Shown piece by piece: positions 1-8,639 of a stretch of DNA of 22,351 bases (position 1 is the stretch's first letter; every line of letters begins with the position of its first letter). The DNA is taken from the NCBI GenBank assembly GCA_910588045.1, contig CAJUPS010000058.1:1-22351 (forward strand), in the 5' to 3' direction. The position numbers were made by a program, and so were the translations under genes. The DNA is from an uncultured Oscillospiraceae bacterium (GTDB taxonomy: Bacteria; Bacillota; Clostridia; Oscillospirales; Oscillospiraceae). The notes under the pieces are model-generated. The model saw only the letters and a list, made by a program, of their open reading frames with translations. It made no database searches and was not told the DNA's origin.

Positions 1-4
1 TTTG

Positions 5-30
5 TTACTTTTCGCGTGCGCGAAAAGTAA
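5..30. repeat. AT/GC hairpin at the window edge
   Basis: A perfect inverted repeat has 12-base arms (TTACTTTTCGCG and its complement) separated by only two bases, so the innermost pairs must open to form a loop. It lies about 65 bases beyond the stop of the CoA-disulfide-reductase-like gene. It resembles in shape the CTTTT...AAAAG hairpins at 20575-20618 and 22261-22286. It could be a mobile hairpin or a transcription barrier; no T-tract follows it directly. Confidence 0.5.
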
Positions 31-73
31 GCCCCGCCCGGCAGGGCGAATCTAACAAGAAGAAGGAAGCAGG

Positions 74-90
74 GCGGCCCTCCGGGCCGC
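74..90 (-). terminator. Weak possible terminator after the flavoprotein gene
   Basis: A 7-bp all-GC stem (GCGGCCC/GGGCCGC, 3-base loop) lies 5 bases beyond the stop codon at 96. On the minus strand it is followed by a pyrimidine-rich run (CTGCTTCCTTCTTCTT) rather than a clean T-tract. It is therefore only a probable intrinsic terminator. Confidence 0.4.
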
Positions 91-95
91 AAGAA

Positions 96-1724
96 TCACT
101 CTTCCATCTCCGTAAACGTAGTCCCCCCCTCCAAAACCCGAGTATTGGTATACCCATAAAATTTCATTCTGTTCTGCGTGAGATACGCCCTTCTCCCTTT
201 GGTGCACACAAGGAGGAAAGGAGCATCCTTCTCCAGCCCGGGGATCTCCCCATCAATTTTAGTCAAATCCAAATACTTCTTCCCCTCCAGGGTGGGCGCG
301 AGAGCGCAATCGATCACCTCATAGCCCTCCGCCGCGCCGGCGGCAAACTCCGCCGGAGTGAAGGACACCATCTCCCCGTCCAACTTGTTGATTAAAATAT
401 TAACACTGTGAGCAAAGGGGTGAATGGCGGTAGAAAAAGGAGGCGCATAAGCAAAATCCATCGCCGCCAGCTGATCCACCGTGGCCCCCAGGGAGATGGC
501 CGTCACGCCGATGTCCGTCACCTTGTCCACCGCGCCGGTGCCCAGCACCTGAACCCCCAGCAGCTTCCTTGTGGCCCTGTCCGCCGTCAGCTTGATGATG
601 AACAGCCCCGCGCCGGGGTAGTAGTGCGCCTTGTCGTCCACCACGGTGATGACGCTCTCCACATCGTACCCCTCCGCCTTGGCGGCGGTCTCGGTGAGCC
701 CCGTGCGCCCCGTGTTCAGCCCGCCGGGCAGCTTCGCCACGCCGGTGCCCAGCACGCCGGGATAGGCGATCTCCTTCCCCGCGATCCCGCTGGCCAGAAG
801 ACGCCCTGTGATGTTGGCGGTGGACCCCATGGGGGACCAGGCGGGCTTTCCGGTCTGCCGGTTGGTCACCATGGCGCAGTCGCCCGCAGCGTACACATCC
901 GGCACGTTGGTGCGCATGTACCGGTCGGTGAGGATGGTCCCCTTGAACATCTCGATACCGGAGCCCTCCAAAAACCCCGTGTTGGGCCGGATGCCGATGG
1001 CCAGCACCAGCGCGTCGGCCTTATAGCCCCGCTTGCTGGTGAGCACCTTCTCCACCTTTCCGCTGCCCTCCGCGCCCTCCAGGGACACGCCGGTGACGGG
1101 CATAATGCCCTCGTCGGCCATCCTGTTCTCCACGTACTCGCTGAGTTCCGGGTCCAGGAAGTTGGGCAGCACATGGGGCGCAAAGTCGATGACGGTGGTT
1201 TTGACCCCCTTCGCGGCCAGGTTCTCCGCCACCTCCAGGCCGATGAAGCCGCCCCCGGCCACCACGGCCCGCTTGATCTCGCCGGATTCCACCGCCTCCC
1301 GCAGGCCGATGGCGTCGTCCGGTGTGCGCATGACGAATACATTCTTCAGGTCCAGCCCCTGGACGGGGGGAACAAAGGGGGATGCGCCGGTGGCGATGAC
1401 CAGCTTGTCATAGCCGTACTCGCTCACCTCGCCGGTCCGCAGATCCTTGGCCTCCACGGTGTGCCTGTCCGTGTGGACGGCCACGGCCTCCGTCTCCGTC
1501 CTGACCGCCGCCCCGGTGAGGGCGGCAAATTTTTCCGGGGTATTGACGATCAGCTCGCTCTTCTCATGGATGACGTCGCCCACGTAGTAGGGCAGACCAC
1601 AGCCCGCATAGGATATGTCCCGCCCCTTGGTCAGGATCGTGACCTCACAGGAGCGGTCCTCCCGCTTGAGCTTGGCCGCGACCTTTGTTCCGGCGGCTAC
1701 GCCGCCCAATACCAGCACCTTCAT
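96..1724 (-). CDS. CoA-disulfide reductase-like FAD-dependent oxidoreductase with C-terminal rhodanese segment
   Basis: A flavoprotein of 542 residues in the pyridine nucleotide-disulfide oxidoreductase family. It probably reduces CoA-disulfide, persulfide or oxygen with NAD(P)H in the cytoplasm. An N-terminal dinucleotide fold (GGVAAGTKVA, residues 7-16) binds FAD. A single redox cysteine sits in SYAGCGLPYYVGD (Cys42), the CoADR/NADH-oxidase arrangement rather than the CxxxxC pair of glutathione reductases. A second nucleotide fold (AGGGFIGLEVAENLA, near 155-170) binds NAD(P)H, and YAAGDCAMV is the second FAD motif. The last ~80 residues look like a short rhodanese domain with active-site loop CTKGRRA (Cys507), as in CoADR-rhodanese fusions. 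The start is fixed by AAGGAG 8 bases upstream and a promoter at 1796-1824. The exact substrate cannot be read from sequence. Confidence 0.88.
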   Translation of the reverse strand: MKVLVLGGVAAGTKVAAKLKREDRSCEVTILTKGRDISYAGCGLPYYVGDVIHEKSELIVNTPEKFAALTGAAVRTETEAVAVHTDRHTVEAKDLRTGEVSEYGYDKLVIATGASPFVPPVQGLDLKNVFVMRTPDDAIGLREAVESGEIKRAVVAGGGFIGLEVAENLAAKGVKTTVIDFAPHVLPNFLDPELSEYVENRMADEGIMPVTGVSLEGAEGSGKVEKVLTSKRGYKADALVLAIGIRPNTGFLEGSGIEMFKGTILTDRYMRTNVPDVYAAGDCAMVTNRQTGKPAWSPMGSTANITGRLLASGIAGKEIAYPGVLGTGVAKLPGGLNTGRTGLTETAAKAEGYDVESVITVVDDKAHYYPGAGLFIIKLTADRATRKLLGVQVLGTGAVDKVTDIGVTAISLGATVDQLAAMDFAYAPPFSTAIHPFAHSVNILINKLDGEMVSFTPAEFAAGAAEGYEVIDCALAPTLEGKKYLDLTKIDGEIPGLEKDAPFLLVCTKGRRAYLTQNRMKFYGYTNTRVLEGGTTFTEMEE

Positions 1725-1795
1725 TGGCTCTTCTCCTTTTCCTTCTCATCAATGCTCTTGCAGAATTGCGCATATCGACTGGAAATCCTGATAAC

Positions 1796-1824
1796 AGAAT
1801 ACTCGTAGTTGTCCGGCTTGTCAA
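1796..1824 (-). promoter_or_regulatory. Sigma-A promoter for the flavoprotein gene
   Basis: On the minus strand TTGACA (1819-1824) and TATTCT (1796-1801) are separated by exactly 17 bases. They lie about 70 bases upstream of the ATG at 1724. The -35 box starts next to the terminator of the preceding gene, so this gene is probably its own transcription unit. Confidence 0.8.
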
Positions 1825-1825
1825 C

Positions 1826-1847
1826 AGAAAATGGCGGAAATACCGCC
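1826..1847 (-). terminator. Intrinsic terminator of the homocysteine methyltransferase gene
   Basis: On the minus strand GGCGG-TATTT-CCGCC forms a 5-bp GC stem, followed by ATTTTCT. It begins four bases past the stop at 1852. The stem is short, so termination may be partial. Confidence 0.55.
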
Positions 1848-1851
1848 GGTC

Positions 1852-2724
1852 TTATCCGTTTAGCGCCTCTTTCAGCTGCCGGATGTAGTCCGGCGCGGTG
1901 CCGCAGCAACCGCCCAGAACACCCGCTCCGGCCTCCGCCAGAATGCAGGTGTACCGGGCAAATTCCCCGGGCCCCATGCTGTAATGCGCCTGACCCGTTT
2001 CATCCATCACCGGCAGTCCCGCGTTAGGCTTGGCAATCACCGGGATCTCCGCGGCCGCCCGGACGGCGCGGATGACGCTCTCCAGCTGGTCCGGCCCCAC
2101 GGAGCAGTTGACCCCCACAGCGGAGGCCCCCATCTCCTGCGCCATGACCGCCGCCTCCCACGCGGTCCCGCCGAACATCACGCCCCCATCCGCCTCCACG
2201 GAGAAGGACACCAGCACCGGGAGGTCCAACCCCGCCGCCGCGTCCAGCGCCGCCAGGGCCTCGTCCGTGCCCATCAGCGTCTCCACCGCCAGCAGGTCCG
2301 CCCCGGCCTCGGCCAGGACTTCCATCTGCTCCCGGTAGACGTCGTAGGCCTCTCCGTAGGCCATATCGCCCACCGGCTCCAGGGGACGCCCCATGGTGGA
2401 AAGATCCCCCGCCACCAGCGCTTTTCCCCCCGCCGCCTCTTTGGACAGCGCCACCAGCTGTGCATTCAGCTCCCCCAGCCGCCCCTCCAGGCCAAAGCCC
2501 TTCAAGCCCAAGCGGTTAGCAGAGAAGGTGGGGGCCATAACGACCATGCTCCCCGCCTCCACATAGCCCCGCTGGAGCTCCAGCAGCACCTCGGGGTGCT
2601 CTAAGACCCACAGCTCCGGTGAGACCCCCACCGGCATTCCCGCCGAGCGGAGATAGGACCCGGTAGCCCCGTCCAGGAGAATGGTCCCACGCTCCGCCAG
2701 CTCACGAAATTCCTGTTTTGTCAT
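1852..2724 (-). CDS. Homocysteine S-methyltransferase family protein
   Basis: A 290-residue single-domain protein of the MmuM/BHMT/MetH N-terminal family. These enzymes move a methyl group from a donor such as S-methylmethionine or betaine to homocysteine to make methionine. The family opening LLDGATGSYL is at 16-25. The three zinc-ligand cysteines are visible as GVNC (Cys207) and GGCCGT (Cys273, Cys274), so the catalytic zinc site is intact. Length is normal for a stand-alone enzyme. There is no cobalamin domain, so it is not a complete MetH. The ATG lies only three bases after the stop of the upstream hydrolase gene and has no strong ribosome site, suggesting translational coupling. The methyl donor is not identifiable. 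Confidence 0.88.
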   Translation of the reverse strand: MTKQEFRELAERGTILLDGATGSYLRSAGMPVGVSPELWVLEHPEVLLELQRGYVEAGSMVVMAPTFSANRLGLKGFGLEGRLGELNAQLVALSKEAAGGKALVAGDLSTMGRPLEPVGDMAYGEAYDVYREQMEVLAEAGADLLAVETLMGTDEALAALDAAAGLDLPVLVSFSVEADGGVMFGGTAWEAAVMAQEMGASAVGVNCSVGPDQLESVIRAVRAAAEIPVIAKPNAGLPVMDETGQAHYSMGPGEFARYTCILAEAGAGVLGGCCGTAPDYIRQLKEALNG

Positions 2725-2727
2725 CGT

Positions 2728-3795
2728 TTACTTCACCGCTTCCCGGTAGAACGCCAGAATACTCCCCATAAATCCCTCGTCCAGCTCCCGGGCCCGGAAT
2801 TTATCAATGGAGGCACAGTATTCCCGCAGAACCTCCTCCGGCACGTTGTAGTCATACTGCTCATCTATCTGCTCTCCGATCTTGTTCACTTCCTCCGCGT
2901 AGTCGTGGGCGGCCTGGGAGTAGAACAGGTTGTTGTGCCCGTTCCGCCGGTCGTCGCCGCAGACAATGTACTGCACATGGGGGTTAGTGATGCAATTTTT
3001 CTGCGAAATAATACTCACTGTATCGAACTCGACGGTGGTATCCTCGTCCCCGTGGAGAATCAGCACGGGGGTATCCGTGGAATTGATCGCATCCACCGCC
3101 GTCAGATCAAAGGTATCCCCGAAGGTCAGCTTCTGATTGATCCAGATAAAGGGATACTCCGCATAAATCAGCGGCCCCAACATCCCCTCGCCCCATGACA
3201 GGATCATGGGCATAGCCTCGTTGAACCCCGCCACGCTGGCGGAGGCGGCAATATCGTGGTCGAAGTGAAGCACGGCCGTCACCGCGTAGCCGCCCCAGCT
3301 GTGGCCAAAGAGGAACACCGGCACGCCGTCAAACCGGCTCTCGCCCTCCACCCATGTCAGCGCCGCGTCCAGGTCCAGCACCGATTGGTTCAGCCCCACG
3401 CAGTTCTTCCCCTCGCTGTCCCAGCAGCCGGTGTTGCTGTAGCAAAGCACCTGATACCCGTGGTCCGCGAAGTACATCATCTCCGGCAGATAGCTCTCCT
3501 CGCCGCCGCCCATACCGTGGGAGATGACCACCAGCCCCTCGGCGTTATCCGGACAGTAGAGGTGGCCGTACAACCGGTTCTCCCCGGAGAGGAAGCTCAC
3601 CGCCTCCCGGTCATACCGGTCCTCGATGTCCTCGTAGAGGATGCTGGACGTCAGCCCCGCCTCCGGCGGTTCGGTCCGCTCGAAGGTATCGTTCATCAAT
3701 ATCTGCACCCCGATAAACGACGCGATGCAGAACAGCGCCAGCAGGACCAATAAAACGATACCGATGATTTTCAGAGCCTTTTTCTTGGTTTTCAT
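2728..3795 (-). CDS. Membrane-anchored alpha/beta hydrolase
   Basis: 355 residues from the ATG at 3795, preceded by GGAAAGG at good spacing. An in-frame start further upstream at 3924 is rejected because it would translate a REP-like repeat. Lysine-rich residues 2-6 and a hydrophobic stretch at about 9-33 form a signal anchor, placing the catalytic domain outside the membrane. The nucleophile elbow is GHSWGG (Ser166). HGDED (Asp250/252) and NGHNN (His287) complete a plausible Ser-Asp-His triad. ISHGMGGG near 92-99 is the oxyanion-hole HG motif. The family includes esterases and peptidases; the substrate is unknown. The gene is coupled to the downstream homocysteine methyltransferase gene by a three-base gap and lies 98 bases after recD2. 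Confidence 0.85.
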   Translation of the reverse strand: MKTKKKALKIIGIVLLVLLALFCIASFIGVQILMNDTFERTEPPEAGLTSSILYEDIEDRYDREAVSFLSGENRLYGHLYCPDNAEGLVVISHGMGGGEESYLPEMMYFADHGYQVLCYSNTGCWDSEGKNCVGLNQSVLDLDAALTWVEGESRFDGVPVFLFGHSWGGYAVTAVLHFDHDIAASASVAGFNEAMPMILSWGEGMLGPLIYAEYPFIWINQKLTFGDTFDLTAVDAINSTDTPVLILHGDEDTTVEFDTVSIISQKNCITNPHVQYIVCGDDRRNGHNNLFYSQAAHDYAEEVNKIGEQIDEQYDYNVPEEVLREYCASIDKFRARELDEGFMGSILAFYREAVK

Positions 3796-3840
3796 GATGA
3801 TTTCCTTTCCGTGGCATGGATTATGCTGCGCAAGATCCGC

Positions 3841-3866
3841 GTAGGGGCGCACATCGTGCGCCCTAC
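3841..3866 (+). repeat. REP-like element, copy 1 (GTAG plus hairpin)
   Basis: GTAG is followed directly by GGGCGCAC, a 3-base centre and GTGCGCCC, and the element ends in TAC. It sits in the 98-base gap between recD2 and the alpha/beta hydrolase gene. The core differs by one base (CATC for CATT) from the copies at 15512-17219. It probably forms a hairpin in the transcript between the two genes. Confidence 0.8.
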
Positions 3867-3893
3867 AGCAAATTTCCGGCATAGGGACATCCC

Positions 3894-6116
3894 TCACCCC
3901 TTCGCCCCCTGCCGCAGTCTCCACCGCAGCCCGCTGTATCTCCTCTGCTGCTTATCGTTGGCCGCCATGCGCCCCAGGGCGGCGTCATCCCCCACCACCA
4001 CCAGCAGCTCCCGGGCCCGGGTGATACCGGTATACAGCACCCCCCGCACCATCAGCGCCGGAGCGGCGGGCAGCGCCACCAGCACCACCGCCTTATACTC
4101 GCTTCCCTGGCTCTTGTGCACCGTCACGGCGTAGGCCAGCTCCAGCTCCCCCAGCATGTCCGCCGTATAGGTGGCCGTGCGGTCGTCGAAGCGGATGCTC
4201 ATCAGCTCTCCGCCGGGGTCGATGTCCTCCACCACGCCCACGTCGCCGTTGAAGATCCCCGCCCCGGTAACGCCGTCGTCCCGCAGCCACAGCACGTCGT
4301 AGTTGTTCCGGACCTGCATCACCCGGTCCCCGGTGCGGAAGGTGATCTCCCCCCAGACCTTTTGCCGCTTCTCCGGCGCGGGGGGATTGAGGGCCTTCTG
4401 CAAGGCCCTGTTCAGCGCCCAGGTGCCCCACTCCCCCTTCCGGGTGGGGCACAGCACCTGGATCTGCCCGGGCTCCACGCCCATGTTGTCCGGCAGCCGT
4501 TTCCGGCACAGCTCCACCACCAGGTCCACCGCCGTCACCGGGTCCCGGCGGCGCATGAAGAAGAAATCGCTCTGGGCCGTGTTCCGCAGCTCCGGCGTCT
4601 GTCCCTGGTTCACCGCGTGGGCCGCCCGGACGATGGCCGACGCCTGGGCCTGCCGGAAGATCTCCGTCAGGTTCACCGTCTCCACCCGCCCCGAGCGGAT
4701 CAGGTCCCCGAACACGTTCCCCGGTCCCACCGAGGGCAGCTGGTCCGGGTCCCCCACCATGATGAGGCGGCAGTCGTCCTTGATGGCCGCCAGCAGCGCC
4801 GCCATCAGGGGCAGGTCCACCATGCTCATCTCGTCCACGATGACCGCCTCCGCCGCCAGGGGTTCCTTCTCATTCCGCTGGAAGGTCACCTCCCCGATGT
4901 CCGCCTTCCAGCTCATGCCGAGACACCGGTGGACCGTCTGCGCCTCCCTGCCGCACAGCTCCCCCAGCCGTTTGGCGGCTCTCCCCGTAGGGGCCATGAG
5001 AAGCGTGGTGCACCCCATCCGGTCCAGCATCGCCACGATGCCCCGCACGGAGGTGGTCTTGCCGGTGCCCGGCCCGCCGGTGAGGAGGACCACGCCCTGC
5101 CGCGCGGCCAGCTCCACCGCCCGCCGCTGGGCGGGGGCGTAGGTCAGCTGCTGCTCCCCCTCGATCTGCCCGATGATCTCGTCCACCCGGTTTGCCACAT
5201 AGTCCGCCCGGTCCGCCTGACAGCGGAGCATCCGCTCCAGCTTCTCCGTCACCGCCGTCTCCGCGTCGTACAGCCGCCGGAGGTAGCACGCCTCCACCTT
5301 CGCCACCTTTTCCCACCGGATGGCCCCCCGGCCGATGAGGTCGTCCAGTGCGGCCTCCACCACGTCCGGGGGACAGTCGATGAGCTGGGACGCGGCGGCG
5401 ATCAGCTTGTCCCGCGGCAAAAACACGTGCCCGTTGTTCAGATTGTAGGCCAGCTCAAAGAGCACCGACGCCTCCACCCGCCTGCGGCTGTCCCCCGCCA
5501 TGCCCATGGACAGGGCGATTTCGTCCATGACGGCGAAGTCCACCCCGTACAGCTCGTCCACCAATAGATACGGGTTTTCCCGCAGCGCATCCAGGGCCCC
5601 TCCGCCGTAGTGGCGGTACAGCCGCAGCGCCAGAGACAGGGGCAGGTCGTTGGCGGACAGAAAGTCCATCAGCCGCCGCATCCCGGTCTGATAGCGGTAG
5701 CTCTCGCAGATCTCCCGGGCCTTCCTCGGGGTGATGCCCTTGATTTTCATGAGCTGGTCCGGGTCCTCCTCCAGCACCAGCAGGGTGTTGGCGCCGAAGC
5801 GCTGGACCAGCCGGGCGGCGGTGGCCGCGCCGATGCCCTTGACGATGCCGGAGGAGAGATACCGCAGGATCTCGTCCTCCGTGGTGGGCAGATGGCGCTC
5901 CACCTGGTCCGCCTGGACCTGGTCGCCGTGGACGGGGTGGCTGACCCAGCGGCCGGAGACGGTCAGGTCCTCCCCCGGCGCGGCGCAGGGGATGGAGCCC
6001 ACCACCGTCACCGCCTCGCCGTCGGTGGTGACCAGCCGCAGAACCGTGTAGCCGTTCTCCTCATTCTGATAGACCACGCTGGCAATGGTTCCGTTGATGA
6101 TACATTGTTCGTTCAT
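3894..6116 (-). CDS. recD2: ATP-dependent RecD2-like DNA helicase
   Basis: 740 residues, the usual length of RecD2 (YrrC-type), a 5'-3' superfamily 1B helicase found in bacteria without RecBCD. The N-terminal OB-like region (1-75) is followed by helix-hairpin-helix segments (LSSGIVKGIGAATAARLVQRFG, and MKIKGITPRKA near 123-133). The helicase core starts with Walker A GGPGTGKTT (347-355). Motif II is DEMSMVD, followed by GDPDQLPSVGPGN. The C-terminal SH3/UvrD-like part carries TVHKSQGSEY and GITRARELL. The protein acts in DNA repair and replication-fork processing in the cytoplasm. The ATG has GGGAG 8 bases upstream and lies 15 bases after the small membrane-protein gene, so the two are probably cotranscribed. 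Confidence 0.96.
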   Translation of the reverse strand: MNEQCIINGTIASVVYQNEENGYTVLRLVTTDGEAVTVVGSIPCAAPGEDLTVSGRWVSHPVHGDQVQADQVERHLPTTEDEILRYLSSGIVKGIGAATAARLVQRFGANTLLVLEEDPDQLMKIKGITPRKAREICESYRYQTGMRRLMDFLSANDLPLSLALRLYRHYGGGALDALRENPYLLVDELYGVDFAVMDEIALSMGMAGDSRRRVEASVLFELAYNLNNGHVFLPRDKLIAAASQLIDCPPDVVEAALDDLIGRGAIRWEKVAKVEACYLRRLYDAETAVTEKLERMLRCQADRADYVANRVDEIIGQIEGEQQLTYAPAQRRAVELAARQGVVLLTGGPGTGKTTSVRGIVAMLDRMGCTTLLMAPTGRAAKRLGELCGREAQTVHRCLGMSWKADIGEVTFQRNEKEPLAAEAVIVDEMSMVDLPLMAALLAAIKDDCRLIMVGDPDQLPSVGPGNVFGDLIRSGRVETVNLTEIFRQAQASAIVRAAHAVNQGQTPELRNTAQSDFFFMRRRDPVTAVDLVVELCRKRLPDNMGVEPGQIQVLCPTRKGEWGTWALNRALQKALNPPAPEKRQKVWGEITFRTGDRVMQVRNNYDVLWLRDDGVTGAGIFNGDVGVVEDIDPGGELMSIRFDDRTATYTADMLGELELAYAVTVHKSQGSEYKAVVLVALPAAPALMVRGVLYTGITRARELLVVVGDDAALGRMAANDKQQRRYSGLRWRLRQGAKG

Positions 6117-6131
6117 CCTATGTACTCCCCG

Positions 6132-6461
6132 TCACAAGTATTCCCCGATCTCGTCCCGTCCGCACAGCGCGGCCCAGCGGTGCTTCCGGACCAGGGCCTC
6201 CGCCAGGGCGCGCCCCTTCTCTGTGAGCCCGCAGTCCACCAGCAGCGCCCTGCCGAACGCGCCATACTCCTGGCGCAGCGCCTGGAGGGAGCCCAGCTGC
6301 TCCTCCAGGTGCTCCCCGTCCCCTTGGGCGGGCAGCAGAAACCCGATTTCCCGCCGCCGCTCCGGCCCTGCGAACACGATGGCCCGCACCACCGTCCAGA
6401 TGATGGAAGCCAACCCGACCGCTGCCAGCAGCGCCACGATCCCGTCCTGCCATAAGTTCAT
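6132..6461 (-). CDS. Small single-pass membrane protein of unknown function
   Basis: 109 residues, not recognised as a named family. A hydrophobic helix at about residues 8-31 (IVALLAAVGLASIIWTVV) anchors it. The remaining ~78 residues are soluble and charged, with an internal AEALVRKH-type helix near the end. GGAGGGG lies five bases before the ATG, and codon use matches its neighbours, so it is a real gene. It sits 54 bases after the small-multidrug-export family gene and 15 before recD2, suggesting a three-gene operon. The C-terminal text (VDCGLTEKGRALAEALV) could be a small regulatory or nucleotide-binding-like fold, but this is guesswork. Confidence 0.75.
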   Translation of the reverse strand: MNLWQDGIVALLAAVGLASIIWTVVRAIVFAGPERRREIGFLLPAQGDGEHLEEQLGSLQALRQEYGAFGRALLVDCGLTEKGRALAEALVRKHRWAALCGRDEIGEYL

Positions 6462-6515
6462 AAAAGCCCCTCCCCATGCCGTTTACGACAGTCTATGCGC
6501 GGGAGGGGGAATTGG

Positions 6516-7001
6516 TTAAAATAGACTCGCCACGCCAAAGGTCAAAATGCTGATGGCGATCCCGGCGACGACCACTCCGGCGAAGATGGACGGAATGGCT
6601 TTTCTCAAAGGCATATCCAGAAACGCCGCCGCCAAAGCCCCCGTCCAGGCCCCCGTCCCCGGCAGGGGGATGGCCACGAAGAGCATCAGCCCCAGATACT
6701 TATATTTCGTCACCTTCTGCCCTTTCAGGTGTGCCTTTTTCTCCAGCTTGTCCACCAGACGGTTCAGCCGGGGCATATGCCGCCGCATCCACTGGAAGAT
6801 TCTCCGGATATACACCAGGATAAAGGGCACGGGCAGAATATTCCCGATGATGGCGGCGAGGTAGGCCGCCCATACCGGCAGCCCCCTTGCCACGCCGAAG
6901 GGGATCCCCCCCCGCAGCTCTACCACGGGCACCATTGATACCAACATCGTAAAGCAGAACTCCCCGACAGGATTCTGCGTCAGCCATTGCATCACATCCA
7001 T
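6516..7001 (-). CDS. Small multidrug-export family (COG2426-like) membrane protein
   Basis: 161 residues with the look of the Sm_multidrug_ex family. The N-terminal segment VSMVPVVELRGGIPFGVARG carries the conserved P-V-x-E-x-R-G-x-I-P motif. It is followed by a helix ending in GNILPVPFI, a charged cytoplasmic loop rich in Arg/Lys (RRHMPRLNRLVDKLEKKAHLKG), and two C-terminal hydrophobic helices around PLPGTGAWTGALAA and FAGVVVAGIAIS. The transport role is a family label with little experimental support. The ATG at 7001 has AGAGG five bases upstream; a second Met codon three residues in is an alternative start. Confidence 0.85.
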   Translation of the reverse strand: MDVMQWLTQNPVGEFCFTMLVSMVPVVELRGGIPFGVARGLPVWAAYLAAIIGNILPVPFILVYIRRIFQWMRRHMPRLNRLVDKLEKKAHLKGQKVTKYKYLGLMLFVAIPLPGTGAWTGALAAAFLDMPLRKAIPSIFAGVVVAGIAISILTFGVASLF

Positions 7002-7055
7002 TGTATCCTCTGTAACCTTTCCTTTTCAACGCCCCATAGCGGAGCAGACTTACAC

Positions 7056-7085
7056 AAAAAAGATCCCGGCCCTGGAGCCGGGACC
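7056..7085 (-). terminator. Intrinsic terminator of the solute-binding protein gene
   Basis: On the minus strand GGTCCCGGC and GCCGGGATC form a 9-bp stem (one G-T pair) around a 6-base loop. Six T follow. It lies about 70 bases beyond the stop at 7158. Confidence 0.88.
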
Positions 7086-7157
7086 TCTGTCCTCAAATTT
7101 TACCACATTCCATCCGAAGCCGCAAGGGGGTTCTGTAGAGCGCCAGACTTTCCGCCC

Positions 7158-8564
7158 CTATTGATTCTCGTACCAATAGATCCGCACCCTGTTCTGGATC
7201 AACCGGATGGTATCCTCCATGCTGCGGTCTCCGGCCAGGTAGGGGCCGCAGGCATCATAGACGATGTTGTACAGGTCCGTGTCAACCAGGTCGATCTTAT
7301 CCACCTGGTTGATAAACTCCCTGTACCGCTCCACCTCGCTGGGCGTGATCGTGAGGACCTTGATCCCGGACAGCTTGTGCGGCTCGAAGAGGAAATCACG
7401 CACATTGTAATCCTCTCCATCCGTGAAGAAGTCGTAATACGTGCCCCCATAATAATCCTGGCGTTCTGCAAAGAGCCTGACCACCATCTCCTGGTCGGCG
7501 AGGTTGACGGGGATCCCATTTGCCCCGATTGCCTTCATCGGGTTGCGGAACTTGTGCCCCAGCATCTCCCGGAGGAATTTCCACGCAGCCTCCTTGTTCC
7601 GGCAGGTGGAGGACATCGCCAGCCGCATCCCCTGGATGACAAAGATGCTGCCCGCGCTGCCGTCCCCGGTGGGATACCCCACAAAGGAGACCTTCCCCTT
7701 GTGCCCGTAGGCCTTATCCAGCGCCTGCACCACCGACGGGCGGTCGATGTCCTGCATACTCAGCATCTGACGGCCCTCCCGCACCCGGTCCCGCGTCTCC
7801 AGCATGGCGTATGCCCGCCCGCCCTCGAAGCTCAGCTGGGGGAAGGCGTCCGGGAAGCTGTTGACAAATTCCAGCGCCGTGCGGAAGCTGTCGCTGTCAA
7901 AGGAGTCCTCGCCGGTCTCCCAGTCCAGGTAGTTGTCCAGACTCAGCCGGAAGACGCAGGGGAACATCTCGCTCTTCGTGCGGTAATACTCCAGCACGAT
8001 GGATTCATCCGGCATGGCGTCAAAGGCGTCCAGCAGCTCCTCCAGGTCCCAGCTGTACCGGTTCCCGACGACGCGCGCATCGCCGATCAGGGTGTTGATG
8101 GTCACGCTGCTGAAGATCGTATACAACCCCCCGTTCACCTCCGCAGCCCGCAGCGGAGCCTCCCAGAGCTGCCCGTCGCCCAATGCCTTGTCGCTCCTGA
8201 TGTACGGCCACAGGTCCTCCAGGAAGCCTCTGCGGACCAGCTGCTGGTAGGACATGCCGTACTCGCCGCTGCCCAGGTCGATGATGTCGGGGATTTTCCC
8301 GCTGGCCATTTCCGTGAGCAGGCGGTCCTTTCCGCTCCTGCCGTCCTCATCAAAATACTCCTCCACCTCGATGCGCACGCGGTTCCTCTTGTTTTTGGTG
8401 TTGAACCGGTAGATTGCCTGCCGGTCCACGCCCTCCTCCGACAATATGGCGTACACCAGCGTGGTCATTTCCTCGGAGTTCTCCTCCTCCTCGACCGCTC
8501 CACAGGCGGCCAGCGCCAGCGCCGCCGCCAGCAATAGCCCCAGCCAGACGATGCTCCTCCTCAC
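7158..8564 (-). CDS. Extracellular solute-binding lipoprotein (ABC family 1 type), paralogue A
   Basis: 468 residues from a GTG at 8564, chosen because AGGGAGG lies 8 bases upstream and the promoter at 8596-8624 puts the transcription start near 8589. An ATG 60 bases further up would overlap the -35 box. A signal peptide (RRSIVWLGLLLAAALALAAC) ends in lipobox LAAC (Cys21), predicting a lipoprotein on the outer face of the membrane. The body resembles sugar-type solute-binding proteins: IPDIIDLG, WEAPLRAAEVNGGLY, FVGYPTGDGSAGS, KEAAWKFLREML and a C-terminal GPYLAGDRSMEDTIRLIQNRVRIY. No permease or ATPase gene is nearby, so its transporter partner is elsewhere or it acts as a sensor. It is a paralogue of the genes at 8640 and 9444. 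Confidence 0.87.
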   Translation of the reverse strand: MRRSIVWLGLLLAAALALAACGAVEEEENSEEMTTLVYAILSEEGVDRQAIYRFNTKNKRNRVRIEVEEYFDEDGRSGKDRLLTEMASGKIPDIIDLGSGEYGMSYQQLVRRGFLEDLWPYIRSDKALGDGQLWEAPLRAAEVNGGLYTIFSSVTINTLIGDARVVGNRYSWDLEELLDAFDAMPDESIVLEYYRTKSEMFPCVFRLSLDNYLDWETGEDSFDSDSFRTALEFVNSFPDAFPQLSFEGGRAYAMLETRDRVREGRQMLSMQDIDRPSVVQALDKAYGHKGKVSFVGYPTGDGSAGSIFVIQGMRLAMSSTCRNKEAAWKFLREMLGHKFRNPMKAIGANGIPVNLADQEMVVRLFAERQDYYGGTYYDFFTDGEDYNVRDFLFEPHKLSGIKVLTITPSEVERYREFINQVDKIDLVDTDLYNIVYDACGPYLAGDRSMEDTIRLIQNRVRIYWYENQ

Positions 8565-8595
8565 TTCCACCGCCTCCCTTGCACATGATAGGAAC

Positions 8596-8624
8596 AGTAT
8601 ACCATTCCTCCCCTTGAAATGCAA
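8596..8624 (-). promoter_or_regulatory. Promoter of paralogue A
   Basis: On the minus strand TTGCAT (8619-8624) and TATACT (8596-8601) have a 17-base spacer. The predicted transcript start near 8589 is about 25 bases before the GTG at 8564. Confidence 0.75.
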
Positions 8625-8639
8625 CCGTGGGAACCGGCT

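Noticed and set aside
1852..2724. Complete cobalamin-dependent methionine synthase (MetH)
   Set aside because: Only the homocysteine-binding domain is present. No pterin, cobalamin or reactivation domain follows within the window.
3796..3924. Upstream in-frame ATG extension of the alpha/beta hydrolase
   Set aside because: The added 43 residues translate the REP-like repeat and the recD2 end. The ATG at 3795 has its own ribosome site and begins a proper signal anchor.
8565..8624. ATG at 8624 as the start of solute-binding paralogue A
   Set aside because: It overlaps the -35 box of the likely promoter and lacks a ribosome site. The GTG at 8564 has AGGGAGG at the right distance and gives a cleaner signal peptide.
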